A stretch of 64,000 bases of DNA. It comes from Stenotrophomonas sp. SAU14A_NAIMI4_8. Lineage in GTDB: Bacteria > Pseudomonadota > Gammaproteobacteria > Xanthomonadales > Xanthomonadaceae. Positions 28,090 to 36,493 of the stretch are shown here, one piece after another; within the stretch, counting starts at the first letter, position 1, and the number at the start of each line of letters is the position of its first letter. Position numbers and translations under genes: made by a program. The notes under the pieces are model-generated. The model did no database searches. It had not been told where the DNA came from and was given only the letters and a program-made list of their open reading frames with translations. The stretch spans positions 242,320 to 306,319 of the forward strand of contig NZ_CP025999.1 in assembly GCF_003086695.1 (NCBI RefSeq), written 5' to 3'.

Positions 28090-28126
28090 ATTGATACGTT
28101 CTACATATCAATCCTGACCTATCAGG
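28090..28126. promoter_or_regulatory. Adjacent inverted repeats upstream of the MFS gene
   Basis: ATTGATA (28090-28096) and TATCAAT (28106-28112) form a 7-bp inverted repeat with a 9-base spacer, and CCTGA (28113-28117) / TCAGG (28122-28126) follows at once. The geometry suits a dimeric repressor or LysR-type site for the MFS gene. No regulator is assigned. Confidence 0.4.
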
Positions 28127-28144
28127 TTATGGATCGACTGGATA

Positions 28145-28166
28145 AGGCGGCCTACGCTGGCCGCCT
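28145..28166 (+). terminator. Hairpin between lepB and MFS gene
   Basis: AGGCGGCC (28145-28152) pairs with GGCCGCCT (28159-28166) around a 6-base loop. No U-tract, so it is either a weak lepB terminator or a leader structure for the MFS gene. Confidence 0.35.
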
Positions 28167-28204
28167 GATCCCCATCTTGGCCGCCCCCACGGCCACCCGA
28201 TTCC

Positions 28205-29461
28205 ATGACTGGCGAAACCGCGGCGGCCGACAGCGCCCGCCCCCGTACCCTCGATTCCGGCACTGACACCCGCATCCAGCAGGGCACCCCGGCGTTCCGC
28301 CGTACCGCGGTGGCGCTGTTCCTGGCCGGCTTTTCCACCTTCGGCCTGCTGTACACGGTGCAGCCGCTGCTGCCCGAGTTCAGCCGCCACTTCGGCGTGT
28401 CGGCCGCCGGCAGCGCGATGTCGCTGTCGCTGAGTACCGGCACGCTGGCGGTGGCGATGCTGCTGGCCGGCCTGCTGTCCGATGCGGTGGGCCGCCGGCC
28501 GTTGATGATCGCGGCGCTGATGGCCTCGGCGCTGCTGTCGCTGTGCACCGCGCTGGTGGACGACTGGACCACGATGCTGGTGCTGCGCACCCTGCTGGGC
28601 CTGGCCCTGAGCGGCGTGCCGGCGGTGGCCATGACCTATCTGGTGGAGGAGATGGACAGCCGCGCGCTGGGCCTGGCCATGGGCCTGTACATCGGCGGCA
28701 ATGCCATTGGCGGCATGAGTGGGCGCCTGCTGGCCGGCATCATTGCCGACCACTGGGGCTGGCGCTGGGGCATCGGCGCGGTGTCGATCATTGCGGTGGC
28801 CAGCACCGTGCTGCTGTGGCTGCAGCTGCCGCCGTCGCGGCACTTCCAGGCCCGTCGCGGTGGCCTGCGCCAGTTGCCGTCGCGCTGGCGAACGCTGTTT
28901 GCCGACCCGGGCCTGCCATGGCTGTTCGCCACCTCGTTCGTGCTGATGGGCGTGTTCGTCACCCTCTACAACTACCTGGGCTACCACCTGCTGGCGCCGC
29001 CGTACCACCTCAGCCAGACCGTGGTCGGGTTGATCTTCAGCGTCTACCTGGTGGGGACCTTCAGCTCGGCGTGGATGGGCCAGCTGGCGATGCGGCATGG
29101 GCGGGGCCGCATCCTGACCATTTCCTTCGGCCTGATCGGCGCCGGCATCGTGCTGCTGATGCTGCCGTGGCTGGCGACCATGGCGGTGGGCATCGCGCTG
29201 GTCACCTTCGGTTTCTTCGGCGGGCATTCGGTGGCCAGCAGCTGGGTCGGCAGCCGCGCCGGTTCGATGCGTGCCGAAGCCTCGGCGCTGTACCTGTTTG
29301 CCTACTACCTGGGCAGCAGCGTGCTGGGCGCCGTGGGCGGGCTGGCCTACGCCGCGTGGGATTGGCTGGGCGTGTGCCTGTTCACCGGCGTGTTGACCCT
29401 GCTCGGCGGCGGCATCATCTGGGCGCTGCAGCAGCGCGCCCCGCAGCCGGTGATCGCCTGA
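28205..29461 (+). CDS. MFS drug/sugar efflux transporter (YnfM-like)
   Basis: 418-aa major facilitator with about 12 membrane helices. The family loop motif after helix 2 is GLLSDAVGRRPLMIAA. A ~30-residue cytoplasmic N-terminal extension precedes helix 1 (TAVALFLAGFSTFGLLYTVQPLLPEF, typical of YnfM-like exporters). The last codons (PQPVIA and stop) are repeated in the 180-bp tandem copies behind the gene. A LysR gene lies convergent and could be its regulator, as with ynfL-ynfM in E. coli (inference). Confidence 0.87.
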   Translation: MTGETAAADSARPRTLDSGTDTRIQQGTPAFRRTAVALFLAGFSTFGLLYTVQPLLPEFSRHFGVSAAGSAMSLSLSTGTLAVAMLLAGLLSDAVGRRPLMIAALMASALLSLCTALVDDWTTMLVLRTLLGLALSGVPAVAMTYLVEEMDSRALGLAMGLYIGGNAIGGMSGRLLAGIIADHWGWRWGIGAVSIIAVASTVLLWLQLPPSRHFQARRGGLRQLPSRWRTLFADPGLPWLFATSFVLMGVFVTLYNYLGYHLLAPPYHLSQTVVGLIFSVYLVGTFSSAWMGQLAMRHGRGRILTISFGLIGAGIVLLMLPWLATMAVGIALVTFGFFGGHSVASSWVGSRAGSMRAEASALYLFAYYLGSSVLGAVGGLAYAAWDWLGVCLFTGVLTLLGGGIIWALQQRAPQPVIA

Positions 29462-29979
29462 ACCCCGCCGGGTTCCGCGTGCGTCCGCTCTGGTAGGTGC
29501 CGACCTTGGTCGGCACTCTGGCGCGGGCCAACCAAGGTTGGCCACTACCACTGCAAGGTGTCCGCGGTCATTCCGCCGCGAATGCACCACGCAGCAAGCC
29601 GGCGAAATTGCGGATCAACCCCGCAGCCGGTGACCGCCTGAACCCCAGCGGGTTCCGCGTGCGTCCGCTCTGGTAGGTGCCGACCTTGGTCGGCACTCTG
29701 GCGCGGGCCAACCAAGGTTGGCCACTACCACTACAAGGTGGCCGCGGTCATTCCGCCGCGAATGCACCACGCAGCAAGCCGGCGAAATTGCGGATCAACC
29801 CCGCAGCCGGTGACCGCCTGAACCCCAGCGGGTTCCGCGTGCGTCCGCTCTGGTAGGTGCCGACCTTGGTCGGCACTCTGGCGCGGGCCAACCAAGGTTG
29901 GCCACTACCACTACAAGGTGCCCGCGGTCATTCCGCCGCGAATGCGCCACGCAGCAAACCGGCGAAATTGCGGATCAAC
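29441..29979. repeat. Tandem triplication, exact 180-bp period, holding both flanking gene ends
   Basis: Three copies in register at 29441, 29621 and 29801. Each runs from CCGCAGCCGGTGA (3' end of the MFS gene), through a SMAG pair (29493-29548 and equivalents), to CGGATCAA (3' end of the convergent LysR gene). Copy 1 is joined to the real MFS gene and copy 3 to the real lysR. Differences are single bases: copies 2 and 3 have GTGACC for GTGATC, and copies 1 and 2 differ from copy 3 at two synonymous lysR positions. The 466 bp between the two stop codons hold nothing else. Confidence 0.95.
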
Positions 29980-30836
29980 GGCGTCACCCCTTCGCGGCGC
30001 CACGCCAGCTGCACTTCCGAATGCGCACCGGCGTCAGCCAGCGCCACGAAGCGCGCGCCTTCCACGCGGATGTGATCGCACGACGCCGGCAGGATCGCCG
30101 CACCGAGGCCCGCGGCGGCCAGGCTGATCAGGGTGGATGCTTCGCCCGCCTCCTGCACGATGCGCGGGGTGAAGCCCGCCGCCGCGCACAGCGCGATCAT
30201 GTGGTCGTGGATACCGGCACCGGCGCTGCGGCGGAACGCCACGAAGGGCTCCTGGGCGAAATCGCGCAGCGACAGCGCGCCGCTGGCCGACAGCCGGCGC
30301 AGGGCAGGGTGGTCGGCATGCACGATCAGCGCCAGTGGATCGACGAACAGGCTGTGCGCCACCAGCTCCGGCGGCAAGGTGCGCTTGCGGATGATGCCCA
30401 CGTCCAGGCTGCCGTCCAGCAGCGCATCGATCTGCTGCAGGGTATTCATCTCGCTCAGCTGCAGCCGCACCTGCGGGTACTGCTGGCGGTAGTGCAGGAT
30501 CGAACGTGGAATCTGCGGCGACAGCGGCGTGGCCCGGGTCAGGCCGATATGCAGTTCCCCCTGCTCGCCGCGCTGCGCACGCTGCACCTCCTCCACCGCG
30601 CTTTCCACCTGCAGCACGATGGCCCGCGCGCGCTCCTGCAGCAGCTCGCCGGCGGGCGTCAGCTGCACCCGGCGATGGCTGCGCACGAACAGGCGCGCTC
30701 CGATCAGTTCTTCCAGTTGCCGGATCTGCTGGCTGAGCGGCGGCTGCGACATGCCCAGCCGCTCGGCCGCCTGGCCGAAGTGCAGCGTATCGGCAACGGC
30801 CAGGAAGTAGCGCAGGTGGCGGAGTTCGATGGACAT
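29928..30836 (-). CDS. LysR family transcriptional regulator
   Basis: 302-aa LysR regulator: N-terminal winged helix (MSIELRHLRYFLAVADTLHFGQAAERLGMSQPPLSQQIRQLE, BenM/CatM-like) and a periplasmic-binding-like effector domain (LHIGLTRAT... onward). Convergent with the MFS exporter and the likely regulator of it or of a distant target. Its last ~17 codons lie inside the third copy of the 180-bp tandem repeat. Confidence 0.92.
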   Translation of the reverse strand: MSIELRHLRYFLAVADTLHFGQAAERLGMSQPPLSQQIRQLEELIGARLFVRSHRRVQLTPAGELLQERARAIVLQVESAVEEVQRAQRGEQGELHIGLTRATPLSPQIPRSILHYRQQYPQVRLQLSEMNTLQQIDALLDGSLDVGIIRKRTLPPELVAHSLFVDPLALIVHADHPALRRLSASGALSLRDFAQEPFVAFRRSAGAGIHDHMIALCAAAGFTPRIVQEAGEASTLISLAAAGLGAAILPASCDHIRVEGARFVALADAGAHSEVQLAWRREGVTPLIRNFAGLLRGAFAAE

Positions 30837-30850
30837 GGGCCCAGTCTATA

Positions 30851-31004
30851 CATGGGGTCAGACCCCGTCGCGCAGCGGCGGGCTCTGACCCCGGTAGGTC
30901 AAGCGCATCCACGCATGGCGAGCACCTCATGGGGTCGGATCCCGTCGCGCAGCGGCGGGCTCTGACCCCGGTAGGTCAAGCGTATCCACGCACGGCGTGG
31001 ATCT
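30851..31004. repeat. Imperfect 77-bp tandem duplication with GGGGTC hairpins
   Basis: Two copies begin CATGGGGTC at 30851 and 30928. Each has a GGGGTC-family hairpin (30854-30892 and 30931-30969, both ending GGCTCTGACCCC, inner stem CGTCGCGCAGCGGCG) followed by GGTAGGTCAAGCG and a palindrome ATCCACGC-. In the first copy the second palindrome is degraded (GCGAGCACC). Confidence 0.85.
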
Positions 31005-31031
31005 ACCGTGTCGACCAAGGTCGACACCTAC
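30984..31031. repeat. SMAG-type palindrome pair
   Basis: ATCCACGC/GCGTGGAT module followed by CTACC, then a GTGTCGACC palindrome ending CACCTAC (31031). Lies 12 bases from the end of the downstream LysR gene. Confidence 0.75.
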
Positions 31032-31043
31032 CAAGAGCAGCCC

Positions 31044-32012
31044 CTACCGTTCCGAATGCCCGCTCTGGTCGTAATCGCGCGGGCTGAACAACTCCGGCTG
31101 CACCAGATCGATGAACGCCCGCGCCTGCGCCGACAGCGCCTTGCCCCGGCGCACGATCACCCCGTAGCTGCGCTCGGGGAACCAGCGTTTCATCGACCGC
31201 GCCGCCAGCCGCTCGCCATCGCTTTCGTGCAGGCACAGCGCCGGCACGATGGAAATGCCCATGCCCATCGCCACGTACTGCTTGATCACTTCCCAACCGC
31301 CCACTTCCAGCGCAACGGTGTACGCAATGCGGTGGCGCTGGAACACCTGGTCCACCAGGCGGTAGGTGATCTGCCGCTTCGGTGGCAACACCAGCGGGTA
31401 GCGCGCGATGTCGGCCAGTTCCAGCTCGCCGCCGCTGGCCAGCGGATGGTCGTGCGGGGCAATCAGCACCTGTTCGAAACGGTAGGCCGGCGCATAGGTC
31501 AGGTCGGCCGGCACGTCGGTCATCGAACCGATGGCCAGGTCGGCCGCATCCTCGCGCAACAGATCGGTGCCATCGGCGCTGATCGCGTTGTGCAGGGTCA
31601 GGCGCACATCGGGGTGGTGCTGGCGGAAGCGTTCAACGATCTTCGGCAGCAGGTACAGGATGGTGGAACTGTTGGCGGCGATGTTCAGTTCGCCCGCGTC
31701 CATCCCGCGCACCTTGTCGCGGAAGCGTGCCTCCAGCCCGTCCAGGCTTTCCACCAGCGGCTGCGCCATTTCGTACAGCAGCTGGCCCTCGCGGCTGGGC
31801 ACCAGGCGCCGCCCGCTGCGCTCGAACAGCGGCACCCCCAGTTCGCGTTCCAGCGCCTGCAACTGCAGGCTGATGGCCGGCTGGCTGACGAACAGCGCCT
31901 CAGCTGCCCGTGAGACCGAGCCCAGGCGCACCGTCTGGCAGAACGCGCGCAGTGGCTTCAGCCGGTCGGATTTGTAGGAAAAACGCGGACTTGGCGGGCT
32001 GCGTGTGGGCAT
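31044..32012 (-). CDS. LysR family regulator divergent from aceBA
   Basis: 322-aa LysR protein resembling the CysB/Cbl branch: helix-turn-helix GSVSRAAEALFVSQPAISLQLQALERELG, then an effector domain ending SAQARAFIDLVQPEL. ATG 32012 gives MPTRSPPSPRF. Divergence from malate synthase (110-bp shared gap with a palindrome) points to control of the glyoxylate shunt; this is inferred from context. Confidence 0.9.
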   Translation of the reverse strand: MPTRSPPSPRFSYKSDRLKPLRAFCQTVRLGSVSRAAEALFVSQPAISLQLQALERELGVPLFERSGRRLVPSREGQLLYEMAQPLVESLDGLEARFRDKVRGMDAGELNIAANSSTILYLLPKIVERFRQHHPDVRLTLHNAISADGTDLLREDAADLAIGSMTDVPADLTYAPAYRFEQVLIAPHDHPLASGGELELADIARYPLVLPPKRQITYRLVDQVFQRHRIAYTVALEVGGWEVIKQYVAMGMGISIVPALCLHESDGERLAARSMKRWFPERSYGVIVRRGKALSAQARAFIDLVQPELFSPRDYDQSGHSER

Positions 32013-32049
32013 GGCGTCACAAGTATTAGCACGTTTTATGTAAAGCATT

Positions 32050-32065
32050 GCAAAAACTGTTTTGC
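32050..32065. promoter_or_regulatory. Palindrome in lysR-aceB gap, operator candidate
   Basis: GCAAAA (32050-32055) and TTTTGC (32060-32065) with a 4-base centre, in an AT-rich island between the two divergent starts. A further hairpin, TGGGGG (32091-32096) / CCCCCA (32101-32106), precedes aceB. Candidate site for the divergent LysR protein. Confidence 0.45.
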
Positions 32066-32122
32066 CAAATACTGGGGTGGGGCGGCACTTTGGGGGCGTT
32101 CCCCCACCGCTGGAGTTGCCCC

Positions 32123-33745
32123 ATGTCCGCCGTCGCTTCCGCCGTTCCCTCCACCCCGGCCAAGGCCACCCCCGGCATCGCCCTGGCGACCCGCGTGGCC
32201 GGTCAGGACACCGTGCTGCCGGCGCCGCTGCTGGCCCTGCTGGTGTCGCTGCACCGCGCGGTGGAACCGGGTCGGCAGGCGCGGCTGCAGGCCCGTCGCG
32301 AGCGCCAGGCGTTCTTCGACCAGGGCGGCTTGCCGGATTTCCGCACTGACACCGCCGCGATCCGCAGTGGCGACTGGACCGTGGCCCCGCTGCCGGCCGC
32401 GCTGCAGGACCGCCGCGTCGAGATCACCGGCCCGACCGACCCGAAGATGGTCATCAACGCGCTGAACTCCGGCGCCAAGGTGTTCATGGCCGACTTCGAG
32501 GATTCCACCTCGCCCACCTGGCGCAACCTGCTGGCCGGGCAGCAGTCGCTGGCCGCCGCCGTGCGTGGCGATCTGGAATTCACCGCCGCCAATGGCAAGC
32601 ACTACACCCTGCGTCCCTTTGAGGAACAGGCGGTGCTGATCGTGCGCCCGCGCGGCTGGCACCTGGACGAAAAGCACGTGGCCGTGGACGGCCAGCCGCT
32701 GGCCGGTGGCCTGTTCGACGCGGCCGTGTTCGCCTTCCACAACGCCCGCACCCTGCAGGCCAAGGATCGCGGCCCGTACTTCTACCTGCCCAAGCTGCAG
32801 AGCATGGAAGAGGCCGCGCTGTGGGAAACCGCGCTGTCGCACATTGAAGGGATGCTGGGCCTGCCGCACGGGCAGATCAAGGTGACCGTGCTGATCGAAA
32901 CGCTGCCGGCCGTGTTCGAGATGGACGAGATCCTGCACGCGCTGCGTGACCGCATCGTCGGCCTGAACTGCGGCCGCTGGGATTACATCTTCTCCTACCT
33001 GAAGACCTTCCGCCGCCACGCCGACCGGGTGCTGCCCGAGCGTGGCCAGGTGACCATGACCCAGCCGTTCCTGAAGGCCTATTCTGAACTGCTGATCCAG
33101 ACCTGCCACCGCCGCGGTGCGCATGCGATGGGTGGCATGGCCGCACAGATTCCGATCAACCACGATGCCGCGGCCAACGAGCAGGCCATGGCCCGCGTGC
33201 GCGCCGACAAGCTGCGCGAAGTCAGCGCCGGCCACGATGGCACCTGGGTCGCGCACCCGGCGCTGATTCCGGTGGCGCAGGCAATCTTCGACGAACACAT
33301 GCCGGGCCCGAACCAGCACAGCGTGCTGCGCCAGGACGTGCGCGTGGGCCGCGACGAGCTGATTGCACGGCCGCCGGGCAGCATCACCCGCGCTGGTTTC
33401 GAGGGCAACGTGGAAGTCTGCGTGCGCTACCTGGCCGCCTGGCTGGACGGCAACGGCTGCGTGCCGATCCACCACCTGATGGAAGATGCGGCCACCGCCG
33501 AGATCAGCCGCAGCCAGCTGTGGCAGTGGCTGCACACGCCGGGGCAGCAGCTGGACGATGGCACTGCCATCGACCTGGGCCTGCTCGATACCACCCTGGC
33601 GCAGCTGCCGGCACGGCTGGGCGACACCAGTGCGCTGCCCGGCGGTAGCCGCATTGCCGAAGCCATCACCCTGCTGGGCGAACTGAGCCGCAGCAGCGAC
33701 CTGACCGATTTCCTGACCCTGCCGGCCTACGCGCGCATCGACTGA
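32123..33745 (+). CDS. aceB: Malate synthase A
   Basis: Condenses glyoxylate with acetyl-CoA to malate in the glyoxylate shunt. The 540-aa product has the expected [52 protein letters not shown] and the catalytic-Asp region [24 protein letters not shown]. It starts at ATG 32123, with GGAG about 9 bases upstream. aceA follows 70 bp later. Confidence 0.97.
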   Translation: MSAVASAVPSTPAKATPGIALATRVAGQDTVLPAPLLALLVSLHRAVEPGRQARLQARRERQAFFDQGGLPDFRTDTAAIRSGDWTVAPLPAALQDRRVEITGPTDPKMVINALNSGAKVFMADFEDSTSPTWRNLLAGQQSLAAAVRGDLEFTAANGKHYTLRPFEEQAVLIVRPRGWHLDEKHVAVDGQPLAGGLFDAAVFAFHNARTLQAKDRGPYFYLPKLQSMEEAALWETALSHIEGMLGLPHGQIKVTVLIETLPAVFEMDEILHALRDRIVGLNCGRWDYIFSYLKTFRRHADRVLPERGQVTMTQPFLKAYSELLIQTCHRRGAHAMGGMAAQIPINHDAAANEQAMARVRADKLREVSAGHDGTWVAHPALIPVAQAIFDEHMPGPNQHSVLRQDVRVGRDELIARPPGSITRAGFEGNVEVCVRYLAAWLDGNGCVPIHHLMEDAATAEISRSQLWQWLHTPGQQLDDGTAIDLGLLDTTLAQLPARLGDTSALPGGSRIAEAITLLGELSRSSDLTDFLTLPAYARID

Positions 33746-33815
33746 CTGCTGCACGCGCTCCCACGCCGCTTCCTTCCCCGCTGCACCCGCTGCACGAACC
33801 GAACTGGAGAAAGAC

Positions 33816-35117
33816 ATGAGCACGCTGCCCACTGCCGAACAGATCCAGCACGACTGGGACACCCACCCGCGCTGGGAAGGCATCCAGCGCAACTACAGCG
33901 CCGCCGATGTGGTGCGCCTGCGCGGCACGGTCCACATCGAACATTCGCTGGCCCGGCTGGGCGCGGAAAAGCTGTGGGCGTCGCTGCACGAGCGTGAGTT
34001 CGTCAATGCGCTGGGCGCGCTGACCGGCAACCAGGCCATGCAGCAGGTCAAGGCCGGGCTGAAGGCGATCTATCTGTCGGGCTGGCAGGTGGCCGCCGAT
34101 GCCAACCTGGCCGGGCAGATGTACCCGGACCAGTCGCTGTACCCGGCCGATTCGGTGCCGGCGGTGGTCAAGCGCATCAACAACACCCTGCTGCGCGCCG
34201 ACCAGTTGCACCATGCCGAAGGCAAGGATGAGATCGATTTCCTGCAGCCCATCGTGGCCGACGCCGAGGCCGGTTTCGGCGGCGTGCTCAATGCCTTCGA
34301 GCTGATGAAGGCGATGATTGAAGCCGGTGCGGCGGGCGTGCACTTCGAAGACCAGCTGGCGTCGGTGAAGAAGTGCGGGCACATGGGCGGCAAGGTGCTG
34401 GTGCCGACCCGCGAGGCGATCGAGAAGCTCAACGCCGCGCGCCTGGCCGCCGACGTGCTGGGCGTGCCGACCCTGCTGGTGGCGCGCACCGATGCCGAAG
34501 CGGCCGATCTGCTGACCAGCGACATCGATGCCAACGACCGCCCGTTCACCACCGGCGAGCGCACCGTGGAAGGCTTCTACAAGACCCGCAACGGTCTGGA
34601 CCAGGCCATCAGCCGCGGCCTGGCCTACGCCCCCTATGCGGATCTGGTGTGGTGCGAGACCGGCAAGCCGGACCTGGAATTCGCACGGAAATTCGCCGAA
34701 GCGATCCACGCGAAGTTCCCCGGCAAGCTGCTGGCCTACAACTGCTCGCCCAGCTTCAACTGGAAGAAGAACCTGGACGACGCGACCATCGCCAAGTTCC
34801 AGCGCGAGCTGGGCAGCTATGGCTACAAGTTCCAGTTCATCACCCTGGCCGGCTTCCACGCGCTGAACTACGGGATGTTCAACCTGGCCCACGGCTATGC
34901 GCGCCGCCAGATGAGCGCCTTCGTGGAACTGCAGGAGGCCGAATTCGAAGCCGCCGAGCGTGGTTTCACCGCCGTGAAGCACCAGCGCGAAGTGGGCACT
35001 GGGTATTTCGATGCGGTGACCCAGGCGATCCAGCAGGGGCAGTCCTCGACCACCGCGCTGACCGGCTCGACCGAGGAAGAACAGTTCCACGGCGGGCGCA
35101 GCGAACGCGCGGCCTGA
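33816..35117 (+). CDS. aceA: Isocitrate lyase
   Basis: Splits isocitrate into succinate and glyoxylate. The 433-aa product has the active-site KKCGHMGG with catalytic C187, [19 protein letters not shown], and [23 protein letters not shown] precedes the ATG by 7 bases. Forms an operon with aceB for growth on acetate and fatty acids, which fits the nearby acyl-CoA catabolic genes. Confidence 0.98.
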   Translation: MSTLPTAEQIQHDWDTHPRWEGIQRNYSAADVVRLRGTVHIEHSLARLGAEKLWASLHEREFVNALGALTGNQAMQQVKAGLKAIYLSGWQVAADANLAGQMYPDQSLYPADSVPAVVKRINNTLLRADQLHHAEGKDEIDFLQPIVADAEAGFGGVLNAFELMKAMIEAGAAGVHFEDQLASVKKCGHMGGKVLVPTREAIEKLNAARLAADVLGVPTLLVARTDAEAADLLTSDIDANDRPFTTGERTVEGFYKTRNGLDQAISRGLAYAPYADLVWCETGKPDLEFARKFAEAIHAKFPGKLLAYNCSPSFNWKKNLDDATIAKFQRELGSYGYKFQFITLAGFHALNYGMFNLAHGYARRQMSAFVELQEAEFEAAERGFTAVKHQREVGTGYFDAVTQAIQQGQSSTTALTGSTEEEQFHGGRSERAA

Positions 35118-35141
35118 GCCGAATCCGGCCGGCCCCTGTCC

Positions 35142-35212
35142 GTAGAGTCGAGCCTGCTCGACTGGCGCAATCCGGCCGGGGCTGAGGAGCAGTCGAGCAA
35201 GCTCGACTCTAC
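35142..35212. repeat. SMAG palindrome pair
   Basis: GTAGAGTCGAGCC module at 35142 and inverted AGTCGAGC...CTCTAC module at 35191-35212, 25 bases after aceA. Confidence 0.85.
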
Positions 35213-35256
35213 GGGCCTACGACCCCCGATCAGGGTGGCCAGGGAAGGGCCAGACG

Positions 35257-35286
35257 ACGCCGGCAGGTCGGGGGACCTGCCGGCGT
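35257..35286 (+). terminator. Strong hairpin after aceA, terminator-like
   Basis: 13-bp perfect stem ACGCCGGCAGGTC (35257-35269) with GACCTGCCGGCGT (35274-35286), tetraloop GGGG, then TGTTGT. Probable end of the aceBA transcript. Confidence 0.7.
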
Positions 35287-35440
35287 TGTTGTAAGCGAAC
35301 TGAGCACTGCGTCAGCTGAATAGGCGCTGCGCGGGGTAACCGACCGGGATCTGCGGCGATTTGACGCAAAATGAGAAGCGGCGCACAGTTTCAAGCGGTG
35401 CTATGCTCCGCTGCTCACCAGGGGACGCTGGCGGCAGGGA

Positions 35441-36481
35441 ATGACCGGCAGGGGTTCAGCCGAGACATCAGACATGACATCCGGTATCGCCACAGCGGCG
35501 ATGGCCGGGATGACGCATGCCGTGCTTTCCGACGCTGAAGTGGCCCTGTTCGCGCAGTTTTCCCAGCCGCGCCCGCTGCCGGCCGGCCAGTGGTTGTTCC
35601 TGCGCGGGCACCCCGGCCAGAGCATGTACGTCATCCTGGAAGGCCAGATTGAACTGGACTTCGGCGAAGACCTGCTGGTGAAGACCCTGGGCCGCCACGA
35701 GTTCTTCGGCGAACTGGGCCTGCTGATGGGCAACCACGCCCGCAGCGCCGGCGCCCGCGCGATGAGCGACTGCACGGTGCTGGAACTGGGCCCGGATGCC
35801 TTCCAGCGCCTGGTCGATGCCGATCCCGGCCTGGTGGCGCAGTTCCTGCGGCGCACGATCATGCGCGTGCTGGCCAACGAACAGGCCCTGATCAGCCAGC
35901 TGCGGCGGCGCAACCACGACCTGGAAACCGCGCTGGACAACCTGTACATCACCACCCACCAGCTCACCCATACCCGCGAGCTGGTGCGTACCGATGAACT
36001 GACCGGACTGCACAACCGCCGCGGCCTGACCCTGTACTTGAAGGAATCGCGCGCGCACCCCGACGGCCCGCCGCAGGCGTTGCTGCTGATCGACTGCGAC
36101 CACTTCAAGCAGATCAACGACCGCCATGGCCACCAGGCCGGCGACCGCGTGCTGCAGAGCATGGGCAACATCCTGCGTTCAATGGCCGGCGAGCACGATC
36201 TGGCCTGCCGCCTGGGCGGCGATGAGTTCTGCCTGATCCTGCGCCGCGCCGACCGCGAGGCCGCCCAGCATGCCGCCGAGTTCATCCTCAGCGCCGTGCA
36301 CGGCCTGCTGGAACGCGGCCACGGCACCCCGCACGTCAGCCTGGCCAGCATCGGCGTCAGCATGCTGGTACCGGAGGCCGACTGGAGCGAATGGTATGCC
36401 GGTGCCGATCGGGCGCTTTACGAAGCCAAGCGCGCCGGCGGAAACTGCCTGCGATGGGCCCACGGCCCGGACGGACAATGA
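35441..36481 (+). CDS. cNMP-binding domain / GGDEF diguanylate cyclase
   Basis: 346-aa signalling protein. Residues ~25-145 form a cyclic-nucleotide-binding domain (LPAGQWLFLRGHPGQSMYVILEGQ, then FFGELGLLMGNHARSAGARA). A short coiled linker leads to a GGDEF domain with intact G259-G-D-E-F263, so it should make c-di-GMP. The RxxD inhibitory site before GGDEF is missing (GEHD there), suggesting no product inhibition. The architecture and the adjacent cyclase recall the X. campestris XC_0249/XC_0250 pair, in which the cNMP domain binds cGMP. Later starts at 35474 or 35501 are possible. Confidence 0.92.
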   Translation: MTGRGSAETSDMTSGIATAAMAGMTHAVLSDAEVALFAQFSQPRPLPAGQWLFLRGHPGQSMYVILEGQIELDFGEDLLVKTLGRHEFFGELGLLMGNHARSAGARAMSDCTVLELGPDAFQRLVDADPGLVAQFLRRTIMRVLANEQALISQLRRRNHDLETALDNLYITTHQLTHTRELVRTDELTGLHNRRGLTLYLKESRAHPDGPPQALLLIDCDHFKQINDRHGHQAGDRVLQSMGNILRSMAGEHDLACRLGGDEFCLILRRADREAAQHAAEFILSAVHGLLERGHGTPHVSLASIGVSMLVPEADWSEWYAGADRALYEAKRAGGNCLRWAHGPDGQ

Positions 36482-36493
36482 GCGGAGACCCAG

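Larger units (their letters stand above)
35118..35440. other. 323-bp gap: SMAG pair, terminator hairpin, promoter region
   Basis: No gene. It holds a SMAG pair (35142-35212), the aceA terminator-like hairpin (35257-35286) and about 150 bases upstream of the GGDEF gene that contain TTGACG near 35360 and TATGCT near 35402, too far apart to form a standard -35/-10 pair. Confidence 0.6.

Noticed and set aside
29441..29979. Possible CRISPR array (regular 180-bp repeats)
   Set aside because: Units are too long and have no variable spacers; they contain gene ends and SMAG palindromes, so this is a tandem duplication.
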